Source: Flammeovirga sp. EKP202
GTDB taxonomy: Bacteria; Bacteroidota; Bacteroidia; Cytophagales; Flammeovirgaceae
Length of the DNA: 53,786 nt
Reading direction: 5' to 3'
Assembly (NCBI RefSeq): GCF_014534745.1
Contig: NZ_JACVVP010000052.1
Coordinates: 1-53,786 of the forward strand
Shown here piece after piece: positions 8,995 to 18,800 of this stretch. Made by a program: the position numbers and the translations under genes. The number at the start of each line of letters is the position of its first letter. Within the stretch, counting starts at the first letter, position 1. Under the pieces are notes generated by a model. It did not search any database, had not been told where the DNA came from, and saw only the letters and a list, made by a program, of their open reading frames with translations.

Positions 8995-9243
8995 ATGTCA
9001 ACTGAATCTAAAATTACTAAACTATTAGCAGGTATTTGCCTTAACTACGGGACATCCCTTCAGACAATTGTCCGTCAATTTGGAATCAAAGCATCAACAC
9101 CGGAACTGGAACAAATGATTGATGAGTTGCATGACAGAGGTTATGTACACTCTATTGAAAAAGGCCCTAAAGGTATTTTTGCCCAGATTACTTCCCTAGG
9201 TAACGAAAAAGCAAAAGATTTATTAGAATATGCTACGGTATAG
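8995..9243 (+). CDS. Small winged-helix-like protein
   Basis: An 82-residue cytoplasmic protein. It has a short helix, a helix-turn-helix-like region (LQTIVRQFGIKASTPELEQMIDEL is split by a G turn), then DRGYVHSIEKGPKGIFAQITSLGNEKA, which looks like a wing and last helix. The overall plan is the same as in the 7294-7524 product. It is monocistronic with its own terminator. A role as a compact DNA-binding regulator is possible but not demonstrated by any named domain. Confidence 0.6.
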   Translation: MSTESKITKLLAGICLNYGTSLQTIVRQFGIKASTPELEQMIDELHDRGYVHSIEKGPKGIFAQITSLGNEKAKDLLEYATV

Positions 9244-9258
9244 TCTAGTTGACTGCGG

Positions 9259-9289
9259 AAAAGGCACTATGTATTTAGTGCCTTTTTTT
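9259..9289 (+). terminator. Intrinsic terminator
   Basis: 11-bp perfect stem, 9259-9269 with 9276-9286, loop 6 nt, followed by a T run through 9289. It ends the 8995-9243 transcript. Confidence 0.85.
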
Positions 9290-9499
9290 GTGTCTATTAA
9301 TAATTGATTTTCAGTTGGTATGCTCTTTTTATCACTTTTTGACCTAATAAATTAACCATTTTATCATTTTCTCTTAAAATTGTTTTTAAGCAATTATATT
9401 AATATTCGAAATGTTTACTAGAAAGATTAAAACTTTGGGAAGGTAAATAAGTTTAATAATTGATTTTCTGTCTTACACACTACTTTAAATCAGTCATTT

Positions 9500-10897
9500 A
9501 TGAATACAAATAAAATAATTGTTGGAAGCGAAGAATGGTGTAGTTTTCCTCAAATAAACATTCCTGCAATCAAAGCAAGAGTTGATTCAGGTGCTAAAAC
9601 CTCTGCCCTTCATGCTGTTAATATTATTCCTTATAAAAAAGATGGAGCCCCTTGGGTAAGTTTTGAAGTTCACCCATTACAAAATGATGGAAAAACAACA
9701 GTGAGATGCGAGGCTCCTGTTCATGATAAACGAAAAGTAAAGAGTTCTAGTGGTAACTCTGAAGTGCGTTTTGTAATAAAAACGGTGTTAGCTATCGCTG
9801 ATGATACTTGGGAAGTGCAATTGACACTAACCAATAGAGATACTATGGGTTATAGAATGCTTCTTGGTCGCCAAGCCATGTCGGGAAAGATGTTGGTTGA
9901 CCCAGAATCATCATGCTTATTAGGTGAACCGACCGAAGATTTATTAAAGCAATACTATCATAATAAGATCGCAAAACCTACGGGTTTGAAAATCGGACTT
10001 TTAGCAAGCAACCCTGATTTATATAGTAATAGAAGAATCATGGAAGCTGGGCAAGAAAGAGGGCATGAAGTAGAGTTTTTGAATATCAAGGATTGCTATA
10101 TTAAGCTAGACGGAAAGAACCCTGAGATGCATTACAGGGGAGGCAGAATTTTGAATGACTTTGATGCGATTATACCACGTATTCGCCCTAGTGCGACTTT
10201 TTACGGCACTGCATTGACAAGACATTTTGAAGCCATGGGCGTTTATACTCTAAACAATGCCTCATCAATTACTAGATCAAGAGACAAATTGTATGCACTT
10301 CAATTACTTATCAATAACGGTTTACCGATCCCCACTACTGGTTTTGCCAATTCACCATTAGATACTGATGAATTGATCAAGATGGTAGGAGGAGCACCTT
10401 TAATTGTCAAACTATTAGAGGGTACACAAGGAAAAGGCGTAGTATTGGCAGAGACAACAAAAGCGGCAGAGAGTTTAATTAATGCTTTTAAAAGTCTGAA
10501 AGCTAATATATTAGTACAAGAATTTGTGAAAGAAGCTAACGGGAAAGATCTACGATGCTTTGTTGTGAATGGTAGAGTGGTGGAAAGTATAATGCGTACG
10601 GCTGCACCGGGTGAGTTTAGGGCAAATATTCATATGGGAGGTACTGCGTCACTTGTGAAGATTACTCCAGAAGAGAAAAAAGTAGCACTTTTAGCAGCTA
10701 AGACACTTAATCTAAAAGTAGCAGGTGTTGATATTATTAGAGGTCAAAATGGACCGTTGTTATTGGAGGTGAACTCTTCTCCTGGATTGGAAGGGATTGA
10801 AGGTGTGTCCAGTAAAGATATTGCTGGGAAGATGATTGAGGTAATCGAAAAAGACCTTAAATATAAAAAACCAGAGAAAGTTGTAGAAAACGCCTAA
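9500..10897 (+). CDS. rimK: Retropepsin-like domain fused to RimK-type ATP-grasp ligase
   Basis: A 465-residue two-domain protein. Residues 1-145 are an aspartic-protease-like domain of the type called ATP-dependent zinc protease/RimB, with the active-site motif ARVDSGAKTSALHA (D29). Residues about 155-450 are an ATP-grasp ligase of the RimK family, with TRSRDKL, GTQGKGVVL and LLEVNSSPGLEGIEG. RimK adds glutamates to the C-terminus of ribosomal protein S6 or makes poly-glutamate; the protease-like partner is usually encoded next to it, so the fusion puts adding and trimming activities on one chain. No operon partner is present, and a hairpin follows at once. Confident on domains; S6 as the substrate is inferred. 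Confidence 0.85.
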   Translation: MNTNKIIVGSEEWCSFPQINIPAIKARVDSGAKTSALHAVNIIPYKKDGAPWVSFEVHPLQNDGKTTVRCEAPVHDKRKVKSSSGNSEVRFVIKTVLAIADDTWEVQLTLTNRDTMGYRMLLGRQAMSGKMLVDPESSCLLGEPTEDLLKQYYHNKIAKPTGLKIGLLASNPDLYSNRRIMEAGQERGHEVEFLNIKDCYIKLDGKNPEMHYRGGRILNDFDAIIPRIRPSATFYGTALTRHFEAMGVYTLNNASSITRSRDKLYALQLLINNGLPIPTTGFANSPLDTDELIKMVGGAPLIVKLLEGTQGKGVVLAETTKAAESLINAFKSLKANILVQEFVKEANGKDLRCFVVNGRVVESIMRTAAPGEFRANIHMGGTASLVKITPEEKKVALLAAKTLNLKVAGVDIIRGQNGPLLLEVNSSPGLEGIEGVSSKDIAGKMIEVIEKDLKYKKPEKVVENA

Positions 10898-10900
10898 ATA

Positions 10901-10934
10901 AATGGCTCCAAGAAGGTTACTTTTTGGAGCCATT
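10901..10934. terminator. Hairpin between convergent genes
   Basis: 11-bp stem, 10901-10911 with 10924-10934. It sits between the rimK-like gene (+) and the histidine-rich lipoprotein (-). T-tracts are weak on both sides. Confidence 0.5.
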
Positions 10935-10955
10935 GTTATTAAAGTAAGACTTGTA

Positions 10956-11444
10956 TTAATGTTCAGCTAACATTTTCTTATGATCGGCCATCAATTGATC
11001 ATGTTCTTTCTCCATCAATTCATGTTCACTTTCTAATGTTTCTTCATGTTCCTTTTCCATTCTGTCATGATCGGCTTTCATTGTAGCCATATCTACGTTA
11101 CCTGAAGCATGTTTTTCAACTAAAACTTCATGTTCTGCCAATATTTCGTCATGTTTTTTCATCAACATATGATGCTTTTTTAGAATAGCAGTGTGTTGTG
11201 CCTCCATAGCTTCATGTGAAGGATCTTCTTTTCCACCGTTAAGGGCTTCATGCTCTTTGACCATTTTTGCATGCAAAGCTTCCATTTTTTCATGATCTTC
11301 TGCTAATTTTTTATGCTCAGCCTCCATCTCTTGATGCTCTTTCAATAGGGCTTTGTGCTCTTCAGATTCTGAAGGATTGGAAGAACAACCAATAAGCAAG
11401 AAAGAGGCGATTAGAAACGAGAAAATCTTAATAGTTAATTTCAT
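10956..11444 (-). CDS. Histidine-heptad coiled-coil lipoprotein
   Basis: A 162-residue lipoprotein with lipobox LLIGC (C20). After a short linker nearly all of the mature chain is a heptad repeat in which the third residue is histidine: units such as KEHQEME, AEHKKLA, EDHEKME, KKHDEIL, AEHEVLV, KEHDQLM, ADHKKML. I count 19 histidines, no cysteine after the lipid anchor, and many Glu/Lys/Met. This predicts a long helix with a stripe of histidines and methionines flanked by acids, facing the periplasm or the cell surface. Metal buffering (Cu, Zn) or a structural spacer would fit, but no known family name applies. It is monocistronic with about 450 bp of non-coding sequence upstream. Confidence 0.75.
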   Translation of the reverse strand: MKLTIKIFSFLIASFLLIGCSSNPSESEEHKALLKEHQEMEAEHKKLAEDHEKMEALHAKMVKEHEALNGGKEDPSHEAMEAQHTAILKKHHMLMKKHDEILAEHEVLVEKHASGNVDMATMKADHDRMEKEHEETLESEHELMEKEHDQLMADHKKMLAEH

Positions 11445-11899
11445 AGTAATAATATTGATAATAGAAAGTTATATTGAGAACCTAATATAACTTTATTCTG
11501 CTTGATAGTCAATAATGTATGATGCTCTTTACTTATCGTAGCCTGTTCTAATCAAAAAGAATGAACGTGGTATTATAGAGTATAAGCTAAGTTTTGATTT
11601 TAAATTCGCTAAAGCTCAAACAAAAAAAGCTCTCATAAAGGTCAATTGAAAGTTTACGATAGTTTAGTTTACAATGTAATTACTTAAATATGTACACTTT
11701 CTTCAATTTGAAGAGAAAAATGTTTCTACCAAAACGAGTAGTAAATAGATTTGTAGGGTTCTTTTGAATGAAAAAAGATATGATTTTTATGATTTAAAGT
11801 ACTGAAATTAAGATAATCCGCAATTGTGTATTGTATTATTAATTTTTTTTCACGAATTCTTGCATACTTTTTATAAAGGTACTACTTTTGGTAGTAGTT
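11445..11899. repeat. Intergenic region with two dispersed repeat fragments
   Basis: 11595-11621 matches the reverse complement of 50455-50481 at 26 of 27 positions. 11665-11682 (TAGTTTACAATGTAATTA) is the fullest copy of a motif found between genes elsewhere in the window (for example 49618 and 50250). The rest is AT-rich and holds the promoters of the flanking divergent genes. Confidence 0.55.
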
Positions 11900-12667
11900 A
11901 TGGATAGCTTATTATTAAACATAGGATTTTCTCATCAAGAACTGAAGATTTACAAGCTCTTATTAGAGAAAGGGGAATTGTCTGTTACGGAAATTTCTAG
12001 GGCAACTTCGATCCCTACCTCAAAACTATATGCCTTTATGGATACACTGACCGATAAAGGATTTTGTAGATTAATAAAAGACCGTCCAAAGATTTACGCA
12101 CTAAACTCTCCTAATTCGGCATTTTCAAGAATTAGGGACGAATATTTACAAAAAGAAAAAGCATTACAAAAATTAAGTACAGAACTAGAAGACAAATTTT
12201 TACAAACGCAGTCTAATACCGCTACTGTTTTTAAAACTATAACCAGTAAGAAGGAAATACTCGAAGAATATTATCGGTTATTTCGATTAGCTAAAAAGGT
12301 TGGTGTTGGTTTTTCAAAAGCACCTTATACGGTGAACATCAATGAACTTGAAAACGTAAATCCATCAGAAGAAGATTCTATTAACAGTGGAGTAGAGTTT
12401 AAGGGGATTTATGAATTGCCTCCAGGAGAGGATCAGGCATCGATAAAGAAGCTAGCCAATTATTTTAAATCAAAAGGAGAAGACGTGAAGATGGTTGAAT
12501 CCTTGCCTTTTAAAATGTTGATGGTGGATTTTCAATACGTGCTTATTCTATTGCATGGAGGTGCCGGAATGTCATTAAATATGGCATTAAGTATTGATGA
12601 CAAGGATTTCGCAACATCAATGTATGATTTATTCAATCTTTATTGGGAAAAAGCAGACGTAGTCTAG
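11900..12667 (+). CDS. TrmB-family transcriptional regulator
   Basis: 255 residues. The N-terminal 70 form a TrmB-type winged helix (GFSHQELKIYKLLLEKGELSVTEI, split by its turn, then IPTSKLYAFMDTLTDKGF), followed by a coiled-coil linker (residues about 75-110) and a C-terminal sensor-like domain. TrmB proteins in archaea sense sugars; bacterial members are varied. The start is the ATG at 11900; a TTG at 11888 would add only MVVV. It lies 209 bp upstream of the giant protease gene on the same strand and might control it, but hairpins lie between the two. The ligand is unknown. Confidence 0.8.
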   Translation: MDSLLLNIGFSHQELKIYKLLLEKGELSVTEISRATSIPTSKLYAFMDTLTDKGFCRLIKDRPKIYALNSPNSAFSRIRDEYLQKEKALQKLSTELEDKFLQTQSNTATVFKTITSKKEILEEYYRLFRLAKKVGVGFSKAPYTVNINELENVNPSEEDSINSGVEFKGIYELPPGEDQASIKKLANYFKSKGEDVKMVESLPFKMLMVDFQYVLILLHGGAGMSLNMALSIDDKDFATSMYDLFNLYWEKADVV

Positions 12668-12675
12668 ACTTCACT

Positions 12676-12753
12676 CAACAATACAAAAGTGTGCTCGTAT
12701 TGTTGAACTACAACATCTTCATCTCATAGTGAAGAACAATAGAATATTGTTCT
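12676..12753. terminator. Two hairpins between the TrmB gene and the protease gene
   Basis: Stem 1: 12676-12684 with 12697-12705 (9 bp, perfect). Stem 2: 12733-12741 with 12745-12753 (9 bp, 3-nt loop). Neither has a long T-tract, so they may be terminator-like or part of the protease leader. The remaining 120 bp to 12876 should hold the protease promoter. Confidence 0.4.
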
Positions 12754-12876
12754 CTTACTGACTTACATAACTTTTTATGCTTTATAAATAAATGAACTCA
12801 TTTATAGTGGAGACATATTGTCAAAATTATAATAGGTTTTTAATTTTTTTTAAACCAATTCATATCTTATTTAAAC

Positions 12877-15800
12877 ATGATGAACTTAGTTACTCGAACT
12901 AAATTGTGGTTGAGTTTGATGGCAGTGTGTTGCCTATTTTTTCAAACTTCAATACACGCACAGGACAATGATGTAATTACCAAAGGGGTAATTAGAATTA
13001 AAGTAAAACAAGGCAACGTCAACTTTTTAGAAGAGCAAGTAGCCAAGATTACTAAGAACGAACTGCCAATTAATGCTACGGGTTTTAGAAATTTTGACCA
13101 ATTAAATGATAAGTTTCACACCACAAATATTAAAAGAGTTTTCCGTCATGCAGGAAAATTTGAAGCAAGACACCAAGCGTATGGTTTTCACCAATGGTAC
13201 GAAATCCAAACGGACTCACTAAATGAGGTGCAAGAGTTATTGTCTGCTTATGAAGCTTTGGAAATGGTAGAATTTGCTGAACCAAAAAGGGAATATAGCC
13301 TTTTTGATACAATGAGCGAAGCTCCAAATGATCCCTTCTTCAACAATCAATGGCATTATCACAACTTTGGACAATCATGGGGAACGCCCGGTGCTGATAT
13401 CAACTTGTTGAAAGCGTGGGAGATCGAAACAGGTACTCCAGACGTAGTTGTTGGTGTGATTGATGGTGGTATTGATGTAAACCATCCAGACTTGATCAAC
13501 AGATTATGGATCAACACAGGAGAAATCCCTGGTAACGGTATTGATGATGATGGCAATGGTTATGTAGATGATTATTATGGCTGGAACTATGCTGATAATA
13601 TGCCAACGATTATTCCTCATTACCATGGTACACACGTTGCAGGTACTATTGCGGCAGAAAACAACAATGGTGTTGGTGTATCAGGTGTAGCTGGTGGTTC
13701 TAAGCCAGAAGATGGAGTAAGAATGATGTCATTACAGGTATTCTCTAATTTCTTGAACTCCTCTACAGCAGGAGGTTTTGAAGAAGCTTTTATTTATGCG
13801 GCAGATATGGGGTCCGTTATCACCAATAACTCATGGGGTGGTGGCATGGAATCTGAATTGCAAAAAGAAACAATTCGTTACTTTATTGAAAACGCAGGTA
13901 AAGATGCTGATGGTAATGTAGTAGGTCCGGTAGATGGTGGAGTTGCAATTTTTGCAGCAGGAAACTACGGTGGCCATAATGGTATTTATACACGCCCAGC
14001 GTCATCATTTCCATCCACAATGGATGAAGTAATTTGTGTGGCCAATACAGATAATACAGATAAAAAAGCTTACTCATCGTACTGGAATGAAACAGTAGAT
14101 ATTTCTGCTCCAGGTACAGATATTTATTCGACTTTCCCTGACGGACAGTATGAAGTGATTTCAGGTACTTCAATGGCGGCGCCTCACGTAGCAGGTGTAG
14201 CTGCATTAATTGCCTCAAATAATGCATATAGTATTACGGCGGATCAAGTGAGAGACCGATTAGTGAATCACTCAAAAAATATTGATCATCTTAACCCAAC
14301 TTTTGTAGGTAAAATGGGTAAAGGTCGTTTAGATGCTTATGCTTCATTGGTAAAAGATGAAGGAGCATTGCCTCCAGTAGTATCAGATTGGGGTTTCCAA
14401 TATGTTTACTCTACCACAGCTAGAATCGGTTGGATGTTTGTGAAAGATGATTTTGGTTTAACGATCAAGAACTATGAAATCTTAAAAGCGAATGGTGAAT
14501 TCACTAACAATGCTGACTTTGAAGCGAACGCTGAAGTAATTTCATACCAAGCTATTACTGCAAATTCGTTTGCCAATTACATCATTGAAGGTTTAGCACC
14601 GGTAAATACTTATTCTATTGCCATCAAAGCGGTTGATCAATTTGGAAATAAATCACCTTTGTCTGAAGTATTTACAGTAACTACACAAGCTACCCCATTA
14701 TTATCTTGGGTGACTGAAGACGAGCCTCATTTACAATATGATGTAACTTCAGGAGAGTTCCCTTCAGCAAGTTTAGCTATTACAAACTCTGGTTCAGTGC
14801 CGAGTAGAATTGTGTTTACAATCAATGACTTTGACTATTCTCAAGAAGCACAGTCATCAATGAGAACAGCTTCAAATGCTACTTCGTTTTCACCAGAAAA
14901 TAATTTGCCATTTGTATCTTCTGAGGAATTTTCAAAAATCGCATTTTCGGATATTCCAGGAGATGGAGGAAGTATTGATATCGAAGATGAGATTTCAATC
15001 TTGCCAGATACGAAAAAGATAGACTCGGTTTATCATGAACAAGAGCCACTACCTACTTATATGGTAGGTCATACTGGGGCTGCCATGGAATATGCCAACA
15101 AGTTTGTGGCAGAGAGAGATATGGAAATTAGTGTGGTTAGGGCTGTACTTTCAAATGAAATGTATGCATCTGTTCCTTTTTCAGTAGCTATGTATATTGG
15201 TGGTGAAGATCAACCTTTTGGTCAACCTGTTGCAACAAGTAGTTTTTACGTTTCAGGTCAACAAAGAGGAGGTTGGGTAGAAACTTCATTCTGGCCTAAA
15301 AAAGTAAAAGCAGGTGAAATTTTCTGGATTGCAATTGGAGCTCCTCAAGGAATTTACTTCCCACTTGGTGCAGATGAAGCTTCTTATAGCGACAGAGGAA
15401 AATCATATGCAAGAAAGGGAACACACGGCTATTACACTGATTATGCTTCTGCTCATAAATCATTATTTAAAATTAGAGCTTATGAGGCACAAAAGAAAAA
15501 CGATATGGTTTCCTTCAGCAATAGATATCATGATATCAACAACGGTGAAGAAGCGAGAACGGATGTTACTTTAAGAGGTTCAGATTGGAAAAATGGTACT
15601 TACAAATTACAAATTTTGGCATCTCATGAGAATCCAAATCAATACCCTTTAGCAAAAGACATCTATGTAACGGTATCTGGAAATACTCCTGACATAGTAA
15701 CAAGTGTTGAAGAATTCGCTTTCGGTACACTATTCGAAAATCAATCTGACAATCAAACGTTTGTGTTGAGAAATGAAGGAAAAGCCGATGCTGAAGCTAT

Positions 15801-18800
15801 TCAATTGACGGTTTCAAATGAGGATTATTTCTCCGTTTCTCCTTCAGAAATCCCTTCTTTAAAGTCAGGTGAGCAGGTAGAAGTGATTGTGAGTGCCAAA
15901 GCGAAAGCTGAAGTGATTAATGTGGAAGGTGAATTATCAATTGAAGGTTTTGGTGTTTCTATTCCTTTATCCGTAAATCACGTGATAGGACCAAAAATTG
16001 TTGCGGACTTATCAACAATCGACTGGACAGGTGATAATGCAGTGACAATTGGTGAGTCAAGAACAGCTGAATTTACCTTCACAAATGAAGGTGATCAAGC
16101 GACTGAGTTTGTTTTTGAAAGCATTGAAAACGATGGTTATACAGGTTTTGTAAGCGATATTGTTCCATCAAGAGCTATTCTTGATGCTGGTGAGTCTATC
16201 ACTTTGGAAGTGTTAATTGATACAGAAGGCGAAATTGCTTATTCTAATACAAAGTCAACGACACTTTATGCAACACACGATGCAGGAAGAACAAGTGTTC
16301 GATTTGAAGTTGAATTACTTGGAGAAGTAGTAGCTGAATATGACGCAGATGTTGATTTTGGAAGCATTATTTATACTGACGGAGCTACATTATCAAGATA
16401 TGTGACAATTGAAAACAAAGGTAATGTAAAAGGTACTTTCTCAATGGGCGATCTTCCTGCAGGATTTACAGTAAGTGGTTATATTCCATCATCAGTAAGT
16501 CCGAATGGTAAAGTGAATTTAAACGTGAAAGCAACTTTTGCAGGTGTGGAAGAATTGTCAGGTGTGATGTCATTTACAATGAATGATGAGCCTTATGAAA
16601 TTAATTTGAAGGCGACTTCATTACCATCACCGACCATTGATGTAAATACGGGGAACTTTGTTGCGTCAGATCAAATTGCTTACGGTGAAGATGGACAAAC
16701 GACTTCATTGACGGTGACAAATGAGTCAGAAGATCTTGATTTATACTATAGTTTGACTACACCAAAATGGATGGTAGAAGAAGGAGAAGAGTTCTTTGAT
16801 TTTGAAGGAATTGATGGTTTCGGTTATGAATACAAAATTGAAGATAGCTTAGTATGGGAAGATATTTCAGCAATAGGTAAAGATGTCTCTTATGAAATGT
16901 TCTATCCTGACTTTGTTTATGCTTTCGAATTTGAAAAGTTCAAATTCCCATTCTATGGTCAATACTATGATCGTTTCCAAATGTCAATTGCAGCGTTGAT
17001 AAGTTTTAATCCAGAGACAACTCCTTCTGATTTTGGATATACTCCAAACCCTTATTATAATATTGCAGATGGTAGTATTTATAATGGATTAGACCTAGGA
17101 ATTATTTCTGCATTCTGGATGAAAATGACTCCATCAAGCTTTGAGGGAAGCGGTATATTTATGTATGAGAAAGAAGATAGACTCATCATACAATTTGAGA
17201 AAAATGTCGCTGTAGGTGCTGGATCATTAGGAGCAGAAACAATCACTTCTTTACAAATGGTACTGCATGCAAATGGTGATATTGATATGGCCTATAAAAC
17301 ATTGCCAACTGTATTTGTTTACCAGAATATCGGTATGAAAAATATTGAAGGTGATTATGCTTGGCAATACATGGAAACGAATGCAGATTTCAGAGCAAGA
17401 ATTTTAGGGAAAACTATTAGAATTAAAGCTCCTAACTTGATTCAAGTTCCTGCTTTGACTTCAAAAGAGATTAAGTTACAGTATGTGGGGAATGATACAC
17501 CAGTGGGTGAACATGAAGCTGAAGTAATTGTACATAATAATGATGCTACAAATTCAAGAGTCATTACAGATGTAAGCCTTACAGTAACTGGAGAAGCTGT
17601 ATTAAGTTTAGAAGCAGATTCTTTATTATTTGATCAGTTAGTATATCTTGAAGATTCAGTGATGGAACAATCTCAAGATTTCGTACTTAAAAATGAAGGA
17701 AGTTTACCAGTTAATGTTACAGCTTCATTACTGCATGATCAATCTTTCAGCTTTGATATTGATACCTTAGTAGGTGCATTCAGTGAGTTGGCATTGCCAG
17801 TAGCTTTCGGAGCAAATACAAATGATATGGTAGTTGATACGTTAGTATTGGACTTTGATAACGGAGAACAAATGTTGCTTCCACTTCAAGGTGACGCTTT
17901 ACTGCCTGCCATCATTGAGTATGATTTAGCAGAAACGGTAAGAACTGATACATTAGACATCTTAGTGAATGAAGGTGCTGAAACGGTTTATAATTTCTCA
18001 TTATTAAATGCAGGTTTAGAGCAAGAATTGGATTATGCAGTTACTTTAGGAATTGCGAAATACGGTTGGGGTGTTGAGAAATCAATGAAAGTAGAACCTG
18101 AAGAAGAGGAGGAATCTCCTGAGCCAGCGGCTGTCTTGGAAAACAATACACTTGAATCTTTAGCAATGCTAGATGCATTTGATTTCAATGCACAAAATCT
18201 TAGAGCAAGTTCAATGAGAACAGTTCACGTTGAAAAGCATGCCTTCTCGGATTCAATCTCATATGACTTGCCAACAGAAGAACCGATGAATTACTTAGGA
18301 TCATTAGACTTTGATGTTCATTATGCAGCGAAGTTTGAAGTAAACAACATCCAAGGTTTTACATTAACGCATATCAGCAACTACTTCGTGAAGCAGTCGG
18401 ACTCAGCTTGGAAATTTGAAGTCTTAAAAGGTGATTCACCAACGTCTGAAGAGGTACTTACAACACAAATGTATTACCCAAGTTCATTAACAGGTGAAAT
18501 GGAAAACATCACTTTAGACCAACCAATTTTCTTCGAAGATGGTGAAACATTCGTGATTCGTGTAATGGCGCCTCAAGATGTAGAATTCCGTTTGCCGGTA
18601 GATTATAACGTACCTTCAGTGATTGGTAAATACTTTGTCACTCTGGATGGCGGTAATAACTGGGAAGTGATGTCATCAAGCAACTTCTTCTATTATACTT
18701 ACGCAATTAAGTTGAGAGCTATGGATGCTTATGGTCAAGAGTGGGTGGACATTACTCCAAAAGCAGGATCTATTGCATCAAAAGATACAACGGAGATCTC

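Noticed and set aside
13883-14227. 114-codon antisense frame in the protease gene
   Set aside because: His/Leu-rich shadow of the protease coding strand, no independent evidence.
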